NCBI RefSeq assembly: GCF_001645385.1
Contig: NZ_LVHI01000020.1
Location: 1-64,000 of the forward strand
DNA: 64,000 nt
From: Rhodococcoides kyotonense
Lineage (GTDB): Bacteria; Actinomycetota; Actinomycetes; Mycobacteriales; Mycobacteriaceae
Reading direction: 5' to 3'
Made by a program: the position numbers and the translations under genes. Shown here one piece after another: positions 43,863 to 53,599 of this stretch (positions within the stretch are counted from its first letter, which is position 1; every line of letters begins with the position of its first letter). Under the pieces are notes generated by a model. That model was not told where the DNA came from and ran no database searches. It saw nothing but the letters and a program-made list of their open reading frames with translations.

Positions 43863-44351
43863 ATGCTCATTCGCGACACCGTGACCGAAGACCTTCCGTC
43901 GATCCTCGAGATCCACAACGACGCCATCAGAAACACGACGGCGATCTGGGACGAGACGGAAGTCGGTCTCGACGACCGGATGGAGTGGCTCGACGGTCGA
44001 CTTCGCGCCGGCTACCCCGTCCTGACGGCGGTGATCGACGGCCGGGTCGCCGGATACGCGTCGTACGCGCAGTGGCGGCCCAAGAGCGGCTACCGGCTCA
44101 CGATGGAGCATTCGGTCTACGTGCAGGGCGACTTTCACCGGCGAGGCGTCGCGAGTGCGTTGATGACGGAGCTGATCGCACGTGCTCGTGGCGGGGGAGT
44201 GCATGTGCTCGTCGGCGTCATCGAATCGCTCAACTCGACGTCCATCGCACTGCACGAGAAGTTCGGCTTCGTGACCGTCGGGCAGATGCCGCAGGTCGGC
44301 GTCAAATTCGACCGGTGGCTGGATCTGACGCTGATGCAGTTGACGCTCTAG
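43863..44351 (+). CDS. GNAT N-acetyltransferase (phosphinothricin acetyltransferase-like)
   Basis: The 162-residue enzyme has the GNAT acetyl-CoA site ([17 protein letters not shown]) and the N-terminal [20 protein letters not shown] typical of the Pat/methionine sulfoximine acetyltransferase group. It may detoxify glutamate analogues. ATG 43863 is 17 nt after the acyltransferase stop. Its stop overlaps that of the convergent HAD gene by 4 nt. Confidence 0.88.
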   Translation: MLIRDTVTEDLPSILEIHNDAIRNTTAIWDETEVGLDDRMEWLDGRLRAGYPVLTAVIDGRVAGYASYAQWRPKSGYRLTMEHSVYVQGDFHRRGVASALMTELIARARGGGVHVLVGVIESLNSTSIALHEKFGFVTVGQMPQVGVKFDRWLDLTLMQLTL

Positions 44352-45415
44352 GCGGCTTTCCGCCGACCCAGGACTGCCGCGAGCCCGCCGCCGACCGCGC
44401 CGAGAGCCAGCGCCGTCGGGACGCCGATCTTCGCTGCCTTGCGACCGGTGCGGAAGTCGCGAATCTCCCAGCCGCGGTTCTTCGCCAGCTCGCGCAGGTC
44501 GGCGTCGGGATTGACGGCGACGGCAGTTCCGACGAGGGACAACATCGGCACGTCGTTGTGGCTGTCCGAGTACGCCGTGCACCGTTTGAGATTGAGGCCC
44601 TCGCGGATGGCCAGCGTGCGGACCGCATGCGCTTTGCCGAGCCCGTGCAGGATGTCGCCGACGAGCCGACCCGTGAAGATGCCGTCCTTGCTCTCGGCGA
44701 CGGTACCCAACGCACCCGTCAGGCCGAGACGCTCGGCGATGATCTGTGCGAGTTCGAGCGGGGTCGCCGTCACGAGCCAGACCTGCTGGCCTGCGTCGAG
44801 GTGCATCTGGGCGAGCGCTGCGGTGCCAGGCCAGATCTTGTCGGCGATGAGCTCGTCGTAGATTTCCTCGCCGAGTCGCGCGAGTTCGGCGGTCGACCGG
44901 CCCGTGATGAACGACAGAGCCTTCTCGCGGCCGCTCGCGACGTCGTCGCTGTTCTCCTTGCCGCTCACTCTGAATTTGATTTGCTGCCAAGCGAATTGGG
45001 CCAGGTCGCCACTGGTGAAGTACTTGCGCGCTGCAAGGCCACGGGCGAAATGGATGATCGACGCACCCTGGACCATCGTGTTGTCGACGTCGAAGAACGC
45101 CGCGGCGGTCAGGTCGAGGGGAACGGTGTTGCCGCCCTCGATCTGCAACGCGATGGCGGCGTCGGCGCTGGCCTCACCTGCGACGCTGGCGCGAACCTGC
45201 GCGTCGGTCGGACCGAGCGGATTACGAAAGCGACGTTTGCGCCGTTTGTCGGTCTCCGGGTCGGACGTCTCGAGCATGTCGGCGTCCGGCACGTCGGACA
45301 CAGGCAGGTCGAGTTCGGCAGCCGTCTCGGGTGACGCGGCGTCGGACTCGGTTGCCTTGGACGTGTCGGCATCGGACGAATCGGTGCCAGGCGTCTCGGA
45401 ACCCCCGTCGATCAT
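44348..45415 (-). CDS. HAD-IB family phosphatase (SerB-like) with C-terminal membrane segment
   Basis: The 355-residue protein has an acidic low-complexity N-terminus (about 1-80), then a HAD-IB domain: motif [14 protein letters not shown] (nucleophile in DVDNT), motif II LVTATP, motif [17 protein letters not shown]. Residues near the end ([19 protein letters not shown]) could be a membrane helix. Position matches mycobacterial serB1 (Rv0505c), but phosphoserine phosphatase activity is not assured. ATG 45415 is chosen, with AGGGAGG upstream. Confidence 0.82.
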   Translation of the reverse strand: MIDGGSETPGTDSSDADTSKATESDAASPETAAELDLPVSDVPDADMLETSDPETDKRRKRRFRNPLGPTDAQVRASVAGEASADAAIALQIEGGNTVPLDLTAAAFFDVDNTMVQGASIIHFARGLAARKYFTSGDLAQFAWQQIKFRVSGKENSDDVASGREKALSFITGRSTAELARLGEEIYDELIADKIWPGTAALAQMHLDAGQQVWLVTATPLELAQIIAERLGLTGALGTVAESKDGIFTGRLVGDILHGLGKAHAVRTLAIREGLNLKRCTAYSDSHNDVPMLSLVGTAVAVNPDADLRELAKNRGWEIRDFRTGRKAAKIGVPTALALGAVGGGLAAVLGRRKAA

Positions 45416-45565
45416 CTTCGGCGTACCTCCCTGCTCGAGCGCTACCCACAACCCTAGACCGTGGGACCGTCACCGACCGAGCGTCCTGCAGGCGGATGAC
45501 GTGCCACGGAGGGCAGGATGCGGTGTGACGTTCGTCTCGAGCGGCGCCGGTGAAACAGTAGGGGC

Positions 45566-45847
45566 ATGGAATCCGAACGCACGTCCGTGGTCCTTCTCAC
45601 CCGCGCGGGCTGCTACACCTGCGCCGACGCTCTCGGTGTTCTGACCGCGTTGTGCGCCGAGCACGGGCTGACCGTCGACATGATCGACGTCGACGAGGCT
45701 GCGGCGACCAGGCCTGACCTGCGCGCCGAGTACGGAGACCGCGTTCCCGTCGTCCTTCTCGACGGCCGTGAGCACAGTTACTGGGAGGTTGACGAGCCCC
45801 GATTGCGCGCCGATCTGGTTGCGCGAGGACACCCTAAGAAGGTGTGA
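45566..45847 (+). CDS. Glutaredoxin-like protein
   Basis: The 93-residue thioredoxin-fold protein has a CxxC active site (CYTC, residues 16-19) and the cis-Pro loop RVPVVLLDG. It resembles the small glutaredoxin family (DUF836) found next to hem genes in Corynebacteriales (Rv0508). It is the first gene before the rex-hem cluster and may act in redox repair. Confidence 0.87.
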   Translation: MESERTSVVLLTRAGCYTCADALGVLTALCAEHGLTVDMIDVDEAAATRPDLRAEYGDRVPVVLLDGREHSYWEVDEPRLRADLVARGHPKKV

Positions 45848-45896
45848 TTGCTCTCGCTTTGCAGGTGAGGGCACCTCTAGCACGGATCCAGCGACT

Positions 45897-45914
45897 TTGT
45901 TCATTCGTTCACAA
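45897..45914. promoter_or_regulatory. Rex operator (ROP) candidate
   Basis: TTGTTCATTCGTTCACAA matches the actinobacterial Rex site TTGTGAACGCGTTCACAA at 13 of 18 positions, with a perfect right half. It lies 138 nt before rex. In Streptomyces, Rex autoregulates a rex-hemACD operon, the same arrangement as here. The gap 45848-46051 contains no gene. Confidence 0.7.
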
Positions 45915-46051
45915 GCAGTTACCGTGGTTGAGGCGCAGGAGGGATTCCTGCGAGTTCAGCGGGGAACGAACCCTGCCGAACGCCACCATGAGCATCAGCA
46001 GGATCAGCGTGAAGAACGGCGTCGCGGCCGTTCGGACGAGGAGCCAGGAAC

Positions 46052-46894
46052 GTGACCCGAGAGCGCCCGGTTGTGCCGGCCCCGGTCGAGCGATCCGTCG
46101 GTTCCGAACGCGTCATCCCCCAGGCTACGGTGACCCGATTGGCGACCTACTTGCGGGTCCTCGGAATCCTCGCCGACGACGGCGTTCTCATCGTTTCCAG
46201 CGAGGAACTCGCCAACGCCGCGGGCGTGGGATCGGCGAAACTGCGCAAGGACCTGTCCTTCCTCGGACCCAACGGCGTGCGCGGAGTCGGATACGACGTC
46301 ATGCGCCTACGCGCCAAGATCGAGAGCGCCCTCGGACTCGACCGCGGCCACAAGGTCGTCCTCGTCGGAGTCGGCAATCTCGGACAGGCCCTCGCGCGGT
46401 ACGGCGGATTCGGCCGTCGCGGCTTCTCGATGGTCGGACTGTTCGACGTCGATCCGGCCCGCGTCGGCTTGGACATCGATGGCCTGCAGGTCAGGCACGT
46501 CGACACTCTCGAGGTCGGATGTCGTGAGCTCGAGGCCACCATCGGAGTCATCGCGACGCCGGACGACGCAGCCCAGGCCGTCGCGTCGGCGTTCGTCGCC
46601 GGCGGAGTCGAGTGCATCCTCAGCTTCTCTCCGGTGGAACTCGACGTCCCGGACCGTGTGGAAGTACGACGCGTCGACCTGGCCGTCGAGATGCAGGTCC
46701 TGTCGTTCAACAGCTCCCGCAGGGAAGCTGCCCACGGCGCACCGGATCTACCCACGACGCCTCGGTTGGGACGTAGCCGGGGCCCGAGAGTGTCGCCGGG
46801 CGGTCTGCCCGGAGCCGGAGTTGCGGCCGGCGTCATCAGTTCCCCAGGTTCTACCAGCAGTAACACAAGAAATGGATCGGTGATTGCACCGTGA
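46052..46894 (+). CDS. rex: Redox-sensing transcriptional repressor
   Basis: Rex senses the NADH/NAD+ ratio and represses respiratory and heme genes when NAD+ is high. The 280-residue protein has an N-terminal winged helix ([14 protein letters not shown] to [21 protein letters not shown]) and a Rossmann domain ([16 protein letters not shown]). The C-terminal 50 residues are low-complexity. GTG 46052. Its stop overlaps hemA (GTGA). Confidence 0.95.
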   Translation: MTRERPVVPAPVERSVGSERVIPQATVTRLATYLRVLGILADDGVLIVSSEELANAAGVGSAKLRKDLSFLGPNGVRGVGYDVMRLRAKIESALGLDRGHKVVLVGVGNLGQALARYGGFGRRGFSMVGLFDVDPARVGLDIDGLQVRHVDTLEVGCRELEATIGVIATPDDAAQAVASAFVAGGVECILSFSPVELDVPDRVEVRRVDLAVEMQVLSFNSSRREAAHGAPDLPTTPRLGRSRGPRVSPGGLPGAGVAAGVISSPGSTSSNTRNGSVIAP

Positions 46895-48273
46895 GTGTCC
46901 TTCTCGTCGGGATTTCGCACCGTAGCGCTCCCGTCGCAGTCCTCGAGCGTGTCGCGATCACGGACACGGACCGTCCCAAGCTGACCGACAAGCTCATGGC
47001 CGGCGGAAACATCTCCGAGGTCATGGTGGTCTCGACGTGCAACCGCGTCGAGATCTACGCAGTGGTCGACGCGTTCCACGGGGCACTCGCCTCGGTCGGC
47101 GAGATTCTCGCCGAACACTCCGGACTGCAGGTCCCCGAGCTCACCAAGCACGCGTACGTGCGCTACAGCGAAGCCGCCGTCGAGCACCTGTTCGCGGTGG
47201 CCAGCGGCCTGGACTCCATGGTCATCGGCGAACAGCAGATTCTCGGCCAGATCCGGACGGCGTATGCCGCGTCGGACAGCCAGCAGGCGTCGGGACGCGT
47301 GTTGCACGAGCTCGCGCAGCAGGCGTTGCGGGTCGGCAAGCGGGTCCATTCGGAGACGGGCATCGACTCGGCGGGTGCGTCGGTCGTCTCGGTGGCGCTC
47401 GATCGCGCTGCCGCCCTGTTCGACGGGTCCCTCGCCGGCCGCACGGCCGTCGTCCTCGGTGCGGGTGCGATGGGCGGACTGGCCGTCGCGCACTTGGGAC
47501 GCGCCGGAATCGGTCGTCTGATCGTCGTCAATCGCACCCGCGTGCGTGCCGACCACCTCGCCGAGACCGCGACGTCCGCGGGAGTGTCGGCCGTGGCCAT
47601 GGACCTCGACGAGCTGCCTGCCGCGCTGGCCGACGCGGACGTTCTCGTCACCTGTACCGGCGCGGTCGGCGCCGTCGTCTCGCTGGCGGACGCGCACCTC
47701 GCGCTCGCACAGCGTGAACCGGGCCGAACGCTCGCCATCTGCGATCTCGGGCTGCCTCGCGACGTCGACCATTCCGTCGCCGGACTGCCCGGCGTCGACA
47801 TCTTCGACATGGAGTCGCTGCAGCGCGACCCTGCGGCAGGAGCTGCGTCCACCGACGCGGCCGCGGCCCGCGAGATCGTCTCCTCCGAGCTGTCCGGATA
47901 CCTTGCGGGCCAGCGTCTGGCCGAGGTCACTCCGACCGTCACCGCTCTGCGCCAGCGCGCCGCCGAGGTCGTCGAAGGCGAACTCCTGCGCCTCGAGTCG
48001 CGCCTGCCCGGCCTCGACTCGCCGCAGCGCGACGAGGTCGCCAGGACGGTGCGACGCGTCGTCGACAAGCTTCTGCACTCGCCCACCGTGCGGGTCAAGC
48101 AGCTCGCGACCACCCCCGGCGGCGACTCGTACGCCGCGGCACTGCGTGAGCTGTTCGAGCTCAGCCCAGGAACGGTCGAGGCTGTCGCCAGCCCGATCGA
48201 GATCAACGGAATGGAACTCGTGGACGACTTCACCGCCAGCCGTACCGATGCCCGGAAGGGACAGTCGGAGTGA
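46891..48273 (+). CDS. hemA: Glutamyl-tRNA reductase
   Basis: HemA reduces glutamyl-tRNA to glutamate-1-semialdehyde, the first committed step of the C5 heme pathway. The 460-residue enzyme has catalytic Cys50 in [12 protein letters not shown], the [17 protein letters not shown] signature and an NADPH-binding GAGAMGG segment. GTG 46891 and hemC GTG 48270 both overlap the preceding stops by 4 nt, so rex, hemA and hemC are coupled. Confidence 0.97.
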   Translation: MSVLLVGISHRSAPVAVLERVAITDTDRPKLTDKLMAGGNISEVMVVSTCNRVEIYAVVDAFHGALASVGEILAEHSGLQVPELTKHAYVRYSEAAVEHLFAVASGLDSMVIGEQQILGQIRTAYAASDSQQASGRVLHELAQQALRVGKRVHSETGIDSAGASVVSVALDRAAALFDGSLAGRTAVVLGAGAMGGLAVAHLGRAGIGRLIVVNRTRVRADHLAETATSAGVSAVAMDLDELPAALADADVLVTCTGAVGAVVSLADAHLALAQREPGRTLAICDLGLPRDVDHSVAGLPGVDIFDMESLQRDPAAGAASTDAAAAREIVSSELSGYLAGQRLAEVTPTVTALRQRAAEVVEGELLRLESRLPGLDSPQRDEVARTVRRVVDKLLHSPTVRVKQLATTPGGDSYAAALRELFELSPGTVEAVASPIEINGMELVDDFTASRTDARKGQSE

Positions 48274-49280
48274 CCGGGACGGGGCAGGAGTGGAGCCTGC
48301 GGAATGACCAGGAAAGCAAGCGAGTAGTACGGGTCGGAACGCGAGGAAGCCTGCTCGCGACGACGCAGGCCGAGACGGTGCGGCAGGGCTTGATCGCCGC
48401 AGGCCTCGACGCGGAGCTGGTCATCGTCAAGACGGCAGGGGATCTGTCGGCGGCACCGGTTCAGGAGATCGGCGTCGGTGTGTTCACCGCGGCGCTGCGT
48501 GAGGCGTTGACGGACGGCAAGGTCGACGTCGCCGTGCACTCCTACAAGGACCTGCCGACGGCACCCGACGAGCGCTTCGTCATCGCCGCGATTCCGCCGC
48601 GCGAAGATCCCCGCGACGCACTCGTCGCACGCGACGGGCTCGTACTGGGAGAACTGCCGACCGGCGCGAAGGTCGGAACGTCGGCACCGCGTCGAGCAGC
48701 GCAGTTGCGCGCACTCGGCCAGGGACTCGACATCCTCCCGCTGCGCGGCAACCTCGACACCCGCATCGGCAAGGTCGCGTCCGGCGAGCTCGACGCCGTC
48801 GTCGTCGCCCGTGCCGGGCTGTCCCGCATCGGCAGGCTGGACGTCGTCACCGAATCGCTCGATCCGGTGCAGCTGCTTCCGGCGCCCGCACAGGGTGCGC
48901 TCGCCGTCGAATGCCGTGCGGGAGACACCGAACTCGCCGAAGCCATCGGCACGCTCGACGATCCGAACACCCGCGCGGCCGTGCTGGCCGAGCGTGGACT
49001 ACTCGCCGAACTCGAAGCAGGCTGTACCGCCCCCGTCGGTGCGATCGCCGAGGTCGTCGAATCCATCGACGAGGACGGACGCGTGTTCGACGAACTGTCG
49101 GTTCGCGGTTGCGTCGCGGCGATCGACGGCAGCGACACCATCAGGGCCTCGATCGTCGGATCGACTCACAATGCCGAGGAACTCGGCCGTGACCTGGCCC
49201 GCGAGCTGCTCGATCTCGGCGCACGCGACCTCGTCGACGTCACCGAGCCCGCCGCATCCGGAGGAACACCGCATGTCTAG
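48270..49280 (+). CDS. hemC: Hydroxymethylbilane synthase, N-terminus containing a dispersed repeat
   Basis: HemC polymerises four porphobilinogens on a dipyrromethane cofactor. The conserved domain begins at [12 protein letters not shown] (about residue 18); the cofactor cysteine is Cys252 ([11 protein letters not shown]). The 336-residue product has a roughly 17-residue N-terminal extension that is partly encoded by a copy of the GAGTGGAGCCTGC repeat, giving QEWSLRND. The only practical start is GTG 48270, overlapping the hemA stop, because the following in-frame codons offer no ATG/GTG before the domain except ones too close to it. Confidence 0.95.
   Translation: MTGTGQEWSLRNDQESKRVVRVGTRGSLLATTQAETVRQGLIAAGLDAELVIVKTAGDLSAAPVQEIGVGVFTAALREALTDGKVDVAVHSYKDLPTAPDERFVIAAIPPREDPRDALVARDGLVLGELPTGAKVGTSAPRRAAQLRALGQGLDILPLRGNLDTRIGKVASGELDAVVVARAGLSRIGRLDVVTESLDPVQLLPAPAQGALAVECRAGDTELAEAIGTLDDPNTRAAVLAERGLLAELEAGCTAPVGAIAEVVESIDEDGRVFDELSVRGCVAAIDGSDTIRASIVGSTHNAEELGRDLARELLDLGARDLVDVTEPAASGGTPHV
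48287..48309 (+). repeat. Dispersed repeat copy within the hemC 5' coding region
   Basis: The sequence GGAGTGGAGCCTGC-GGAA followed by TGACC matches the minus-strand reading of the tandem unit at 39791-39860 at all but two positions (one missing A, one C to T). It lies in frame at codons about 6-14 of hemC. Confidence 0.7.
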
Positions 49281-49443
49281 GTCGATCACTGCACCCACAC
49301 GCGGACGTGCCAAACGCAGGGCCTCACGGCCCCCGGTACGCGGCGAATCCATCGCGACCGCGCGCTTGATACCGAAACGGGGCTCGGCAACCCCGATCGA
49401 ACTGCACTACCCGCACAAGACAGCACTGGAGAACAACCGATGA
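49273..49443 (+). CDS. Small basic ORF (56 aa) between hemC and hemD
   Basis: The frame starts at ATG 49273 with GGAGG (49260-49264) 8 nt upstream, overlaps the hemC stop by 8 nt, and ends with TGA at 49441-49443, overlapping the hemD ATG (ATGA). It encodes a strongly basic N-terminal half (about ten Arg/Lys in 25 residues) and ends HKTALENNR. There is no known domain that I recognise. The perfect nesting in an operon of coupled genes suggests it is translated and may couple hemC to hemD. Its function is unknown; it may alternatively be only a coupling device. Confidence 0.65.
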   Translation: MSRSITAPTRGRAKRRASRPPVRGESIATARLIPKRGSATPIELHYPHKTALENNR

Positions 49444-51002
49444 GCCCAGTCCGCAAGAACGCCAACGGACGGATCCTGTTCGTGGGGTCGGGGCCGGGCG
49501 ACCCGGCTCTGCTCACCGTTCGAGCACGCGAGGTGCTCGGAGCCGCTGAACTCGCCTTCACCGATCCCGACGTCGACCAGGGCGTCATCGCACTCGTCGG
49601 CAACGACCTGCCGCGCGATCCGGAAACGGGTGAGAACGGCGTCGACGTCCGTCCCGCACTCGGCGAGCCCGCCGAGGTCGCCAAGACCTTGCTGACCGAG
49701 GCCAAGAACGGCCACGACGTCATCCGCCTCGTGTCCGGCGACCCGCTGACCGCGGATTCCGTCATCGCCGAGGTCACCGCGGTCGCCCGCACTCACGTGC
49801 AGTTCGAGGTGCTCCCCGGTCTGCCGTCCGGATCCGCCGTGCCGAGCTACGCCGGCATGGCCCTCGGATCGGGACACACCGAAGCCGACGTGCGCGGTGA
49901 GGTCGACTGGGCTGCGCTCGCCGCTGCTCCCGGCCCGCTCGTGCTGCACGCGACGTCCGGTCACCTGGCCGAGACGGCGAGCGCGCTCGTCGAGCACGGA
50001 CTCGCACCGCAGACCCCCGCCGCGATCACCGTCCGCGGCACGACGCGTCAGCAGCGCACCGTCGAGGCAACGCTCGCGACGCTCAACGACGCCGGCAGCG
50101 AACTCGTCGGCTCACTCGTCGTGACCGTCGGCAAGGTCGTCTCCGGCCGAAACAAGATGTCCTGGTGGGAATCTCGCGCACTGTACGGCTGGACCGTGCT
50201 GGTGCCGCGGACCAAGGACCAGGCAGGCGAGATGAGCGATCGGCTGGTCACGCACGGAGCCATCCCGATCGAGGTTCCGACCATCGCCGTCGAGCCGCCT
50301 CGTAGCCCGGCGCAGATGGAGCGTTCGGTCAAGGGACTGGTCGACGGCCGTTACCAGTGGGTTGTCTTCACCTCCACGAACGCCGTGCGCGCCGTGTGGG
50401 AGAAGTTCGAGGAGTTCGGCCTGGACGCGCGTGCGTTCTCGGGCGTCAAGATCGCGTGCGTCGGCGAAGCAACCGCCGCCAAGGTCCGCTCGTTCGGCAT
50501 CAACCCCGAACTGCTGCCGTCCGGTGATCAGTCGTCCCTCGGACTGCTCGAGGACTTCCCGCCGTACGACGAGGTCTTCGACCCGGTCAATCGAGTTCTG
50601 TTGCCGCGCGCCGACATTGCGACCGAGACGCTTGCCGAGGGTCTGCGTGAACGCGGCTGGGAGATCGACGACGTCACCGCGTACCGCACCGTGCGCGCCG
50701 CGCCGCCGCCGGCCGAGACCCGCGAGATGATCAAGACCGGTGGATTCGACGCCGTCTGCTTCACGTCGAGTTCGACGGTGCGCAACCTCGTCGGTATCGC
50801 CGGTAAGCCGCATGCACGCACGCTCGTCGCGTGCATCGGGCCCAAGACTGCCGAGACCGCAGTCGAATTCGGACTGCGCGTCGACGTGCAGCCCGAGACC
50901 GCGCAGGTGGGACCGCTCATCGAGGCGCTGGCCGAGCACGCAGCTCGCCTCCGCGCCGAGGGCGCGTTGCCTCCTCCGCGGAAGAAGAGTCGCAGGCGCT
51001 AA
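49440..51002 (+). CDS. hemD: Bifunctional SUMT-like / uroporphyrinogen-III synthase
   Basis: The 520-residue fusion has an N-terminal tetrapyrrole methylase-like domain (about 10-235, starting [13 protein letters not shown]) and a C-terminal uroporphyrinogen-III synthase domain (about 250-500, with [12 protein letters not shown] and [11 protein letters not shown]). The first domain lacks recognisable SUMT motifs: the usual GGDPF-type loop reads VSGDPLTAD and the YAGIPLTHR segment reads [11 protein letters not shown], so methylation may be lost. The second domain cyclises hydroxymethylbilane. It is coupled to the 56-aa ORF upstream. Confidence 0.9.
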   Translation: MSPVRKNANGRILFVGSGPGDPALLTVRAREVLGAAELAFTDPDVDQGVIALVGNDLPRDPETGENGVDVRPALGEPAEVAKTLLTEAKNGHDVIRLVSGDPLTADSVIAEVTAVARTHVQFEVLPGLPSGSAVPSYAGMALGSGHTEADVRGEVDWAALAAAPGPLVLHATSGHLAETASALVEHGLAPQTPAAITVRGTTRQQRTVEATLATLNDAGSELVGSLVVTVGKVVSGRNKMSWWESRALYGWTVLVPRTKDQAGEMSDRLVTHGAIPIEVPTIAVEPPRSPAQMERSVKGLVDGRYQWVVFTSTNAVRAVWEKFEEFGLDARAFSGVKIACVGEATAAKVRSFGINPELLPSGDQSSLGLLEDFPPYDEVFDPVNRVLLPRADIATETLAEGLRERGWEIDDVTAYRTVRAAPPPAETREMIKTGGFDAVCFTSSSTVRNLVGIAGKPHARTLVACIGPKTAETAVEFGLRVDVQPETAQVGPLIEALAEHAARLRAEGALPPPRKKSRRR

Positions 51003-51004
51003 CG

Positions 51005-51050
51005 CGCATGTGCGTGGGAATGTGTAGCGGGCTATACATTCCCACGCACG
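51005..51050. repeat. Dispersed palindrome type A, copy 5, inside the hem cluster
   Basis: Arms 51010-51027 and 51032-51049 (loop CGGG) pair at 17 of 18 positions. It fills the gap between hemD and hemB. It may lower hemB expression relative to the upstream genes or separate transcripts. Confidence 0.88.
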
Positions 51051-51076
51051 TGCCGAACGAAGTGAGGCATTCCACC

Positions 51077-52051
51077 GTGTTCCCAGTAGACCGCCCCCGC
51101 CGACTGCGTCGCACGCCGGCGATCCGCCGACTCGTCGCCGAAACCTCGCTGCAGCCACGGCATCTCGTGCTACCGATGTTCGTCGCCGACGGCATCGATG
51201 CTCCCCGTGAGATCACGTCGATGCCGGGCGTCTACCAACACACGCTCGATTCGCTGAGCAAGGCCGCCGAGGAAGCGGTGGCTGCGGGCGTCGGCGGCGT
51301 GATGCTGTTCGGCGTTCCCCGGCCCGAGGACAAGGACGCCGACGGTTCCGGCGCCACCGATCCGCAGGGAATCCTCAATCGCGGTCTGCGACGGCTGAAG
51401 TCGGATCTCGGTGACGCCACCGTCATCATGGCCGACACGTGCCTCGACGAATTCACCGACCACGGCCACTGTGGAGTGCTGACCGAGGGCGGTGCCGTCG
51501 ACAACGACGCGACGCTCACCCGATACGTCGACATGGCTGTGGCGCAAGCGGATTCGGGTGCACACCTGCTCGGCCCGAGCGGAATGATGGACGGTCAGGT
51601 CGCGGCGATTCGTGCCGGGCTCGACGCGGCCGGGCATCACGACGTCGGCCAGTTGGCGTACTCGGCGAAGTACGCGTCGGCGTTCTACGGACCGTTCCGC
51701 GAGGCCGTCGGGTCGTCGTTGCAGGGCGATCGCCGTACCTATCAACAGGATTCGGCGAACCGTCGCGAAGCGACGTACGAGGTCGAACTCGATCTCGCCG
51801 AAGGCGCCGACATGGTGATGGTCAAACCCGCCATGTCCTACCTCGACATTCTGCGCGACGTCGCGAACATGTCTCCGGTTCCCGTTGCCGCATACCAGAT
51901 CTCGGGTGAGTATTCGATGATCACCGCGGCTGCGCAGAACGGGTGGATCGACCGTGACGCCGCGATTCTGGAATCACTGACGAGTATCCGCCGCGCGGGT
52001 GCGGACATCGTGTTGACGTACTGGGCAACGGAAGCGGCGGGCTGGCTGTGA
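51077..52051 (+). CDS. hemB: Delta-aminolevulinic acid dehydratase (porphobilinogen synthase)
   Basis: The 324-residue TIM-barrel enzyme condenses two 5-aminolevulinates. Two active-site lysines are visible: Lys198 ([11 protein letters not shown]) and Lys250 ([11 protein letters not shown]). The metal loop reads [15 protein letters not shown], which keeps only some of the three zinc cysteines, pointing to a Mg-dependent or mixed type. GTG 51077 is used. The next gene overlaps its stop by 4 nt. Confidence 0.96.
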   Translation: MFPVDRPRRLRRTPAIRRLVAETSLQPRHLVLPMFVADGIDAPREITSMPGVYQHTLDSLSKAAEEAVAAGVGGVMLFGVPRPEDKDADGSGATDPQGILNRGLRRLKSDLGDATVIMADTCLDEFTDHGHCGVLTEGGAVDNDATLTRYVDMAVAQADSGAHLLGPSGMMDGQVAAIRAGLDAAGHHDVGQLAYSAKYASAFYGPFREAVGSSLQGDRRTYQQDSANRREATYEVELDLAEGADMVMVKPAMSYLDILRDVANMSPVPVAAYQISGEYSMITAAAQNGWIDRDAAILESLTSIRRAGADIVLTYWATEAAGWL

Positions 52052-52653
52052 GTACTCCCTGGAACCCGGAGAACGGCCATCAGCCACCCGAGCCCGATTG
52101 GGCACGTTGGGAAGCCGAGCACGGCCCACCTCCGTTGGAACCGAAGCCGAGGCCCGCGCCGGTCGACGTCGAGACTGCCCGTCACCTCTGGTGGGGCGTG
52201 GCGCTGCTCGGCACGATCAACCTGTTGGCGACGCTGGTCGTCGTGTACGGGGAGCGCTCGGTGTTCGCGCAGCAACTCGTCGACGACATCAAGGCGCAGG
52301 ACGCGTCCATCCCGCTGACGCTCGACACCGCCGAGAACTACCTGATCGCGGCACTCGTCGTGATGGTCTTGATCGCGGCCGGATTCGCCGCGTTGTTCCT
52401 GTACTGGGTGAACAAGATGCGCACGGGTCGGATGTGGGCCCGCATGGTGTTGACGATGATCGGAACGGCCACCGTTGTTCTGACCGTCCCGCAGCTGTTC
52501 GGATTCGGTGCGAACGACGGCGCCATGGCGATCGTCCTGGGTGTCGCAGGCATTCTGCAGGGTGTGCTGGCCGCGGGTGCGATCTACCTGATGCACCGCA
52601 GGGAGTCGAACGAATACTTCCTGGCGTCGCGTACGCCGAAACCATTTCGCTGA
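52048..52653 (+). CDS. Four-helix membrane protein of unknown function (Rv0513-like)
   Basis: The 201-residue protein has a Pro-rich cytoplasmic N-terminus (about 1-45) and four membrane helices (about 47-70, 96-120, 128-150, 158-180). It is translationally coupled to hemB (GTGA), as its counterpart is in mycobacteria. Function unknown; it may serve the membrane side of heme metabolism. Confidence 0.78.
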   Translation: MSTPWNPENGHQPPEPDWARWEAEHGPPPLEPKPRPAPVDVETARHLWWGVALLGTINLLATLVVVYGERSVFAQQLVDDIKAQDASIPLTLDTAENYLIAALVVMVLIAAGFAALFLYWVNKMRTGRMWARMVLTMIGTATVVLTVPQLFGFGANDGAMAIVLGVAGILQGVLAAGAIYLMHRRESNEYFLASRTPKPFR

Positions 52654-52749
52654 CGTAGTTCGGTCAGTCCCGCGTGTCTCATGCGTCACATGCGCACCAT
52701 GTGACTAGCATCACTCGTAAGTGAACTTCGAGTGATCGGATCCAGTGCG

Positions 52750-52875
52750 ATGACACAACCGGAAATTCGACGCGAGGACGAGGAACGCGGCAGGCCCGTC
52801 TGGGCGCTGCTGGGGCTTCTCGCTGCGGTGTCGGTCGCTGTCTTCATCATGGCCCTGGGCTTCACCGCCGGCTGA
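52750..52875 (+). CDS. Small single-helix membrane protein (41 aa)
   Basis: The frame encodes a charged N-terminus (EIRREDEERGRP) and one C-terminal membrane helix (WALLGLLAAVSVAVFIMALGF). The charge pattern predicts a cytoplasmic N-terminus. No Shine-Dalgarno is obvious. I do not recognise a family. Two more small membrane proteins follow in the same direction. Confidence 0.5.
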   Translation: MTQPEIRREDEERGRPVWALLGLLAAVSVAVFIMALGFTAG

Positions 52876-52961
52876 CGCACGCCCTCGCCTCGGCGCTTCC
52901 GCGGAGCACTCGTGCAGGTGTACCGTGATTGCCGTCACAGCGATGTGCGAGGGGGAGTCCC

Positions 52962-53141
52962 ATGCAGTTCGACGCCGAAGGACGGTCCAGCTGGGTCGTT
53001 CCTGCCGACTCCACCAGGCACACCACCACAGTGAAATGTCCCCACAGCACCAGTCGTGAACTGCTGCTCATCGGACTGGTGGTGGCGCTCGGCATTCTCG
53101 TCGCGCTGATCATCGTGGTGCCTGCGCTCGTCACGGGCTGA
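52962..53141 (+). CDS. Small membrane protein (59 aa)
   Basis: ATG 52962 follows a GGGGGAG ribosome site (about 52951-52957). The product has a polar N-terminal half (FDAEGRSSWVVPADSTRH) and one membrane helix (LLLIGLVVALGILVALIIVV). Function unknown. It lies 17 nt before the next membrane-protein gene. Confidence 0.65.
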   Translation: MQFDAEGRSSWVVPADSTRHTTTVKCPHSTSRELLLIGLVVALGILVALIIVVPALVTG

Positions 53142-53158
53142 ACAGGCAGTATGTACGT

Positions 53159-53599
53159 GTGAGTACCAGTGTTCCCGCCGGTGCACGGCCCGGAGTCGTC
53201 ACTGCCGCATACGTGTTGTGGCTGGTGGCCGCTATCCTGCTCGTTCTCGTCGCCCTGCTGACGCTGACGGCTCCCGTCGACCAACTGCGGTCCGCTCTCG
53301 AATCGCAGGGCAACAGCGCCGCGGACATCGATTCGTATCTGTCGTTCGTTCGGGTCATCGGTGTGGTCTGTGCGGTACTCGGTCTGACCCTGGGTTTCCT
53401 CGCCGGACCGGTGCGTGCCGGCCACGCGATGGTGCGGCGAATTCTCGTCGCACTGTCGGGGTTCGCCGCGCTGGTGCTGGTGTTCGGCGTGCTCGCGGTC
53501 GGGGCGTTCCAGGAACTTCTGGCCATCGCACTCGTGTTGCTCGCGGCATGCATGCTCGTCTACCGCCCGTCGGCGCGTCGGTGGTTCCACGGTGACTGA
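53159..53599 (+). CDS. Four-helix membrane protein (146 aa), unknown function
   Basis: The protein has four predicted helices (about 13-38, 63-84, 92-112, 114-133) with a short loop of charged residues after the first (QLRSALESQGNS). No recognised motif. It overlaps the next gene by 8 nt. Confidence 0.7.
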   Translation: MSTSVPAGARPGVVTAAYVLWLVAAILLVLVALLTLTAPVDQLRSALESQGNSAADIDSYLSFVRVIGVVCAVLGLTLGFLAGPVRAGHAMVRRILVALSGFAALVLVFGVLAVGAFQELLAIALVLLAACMLVYRPSARRWFHGD

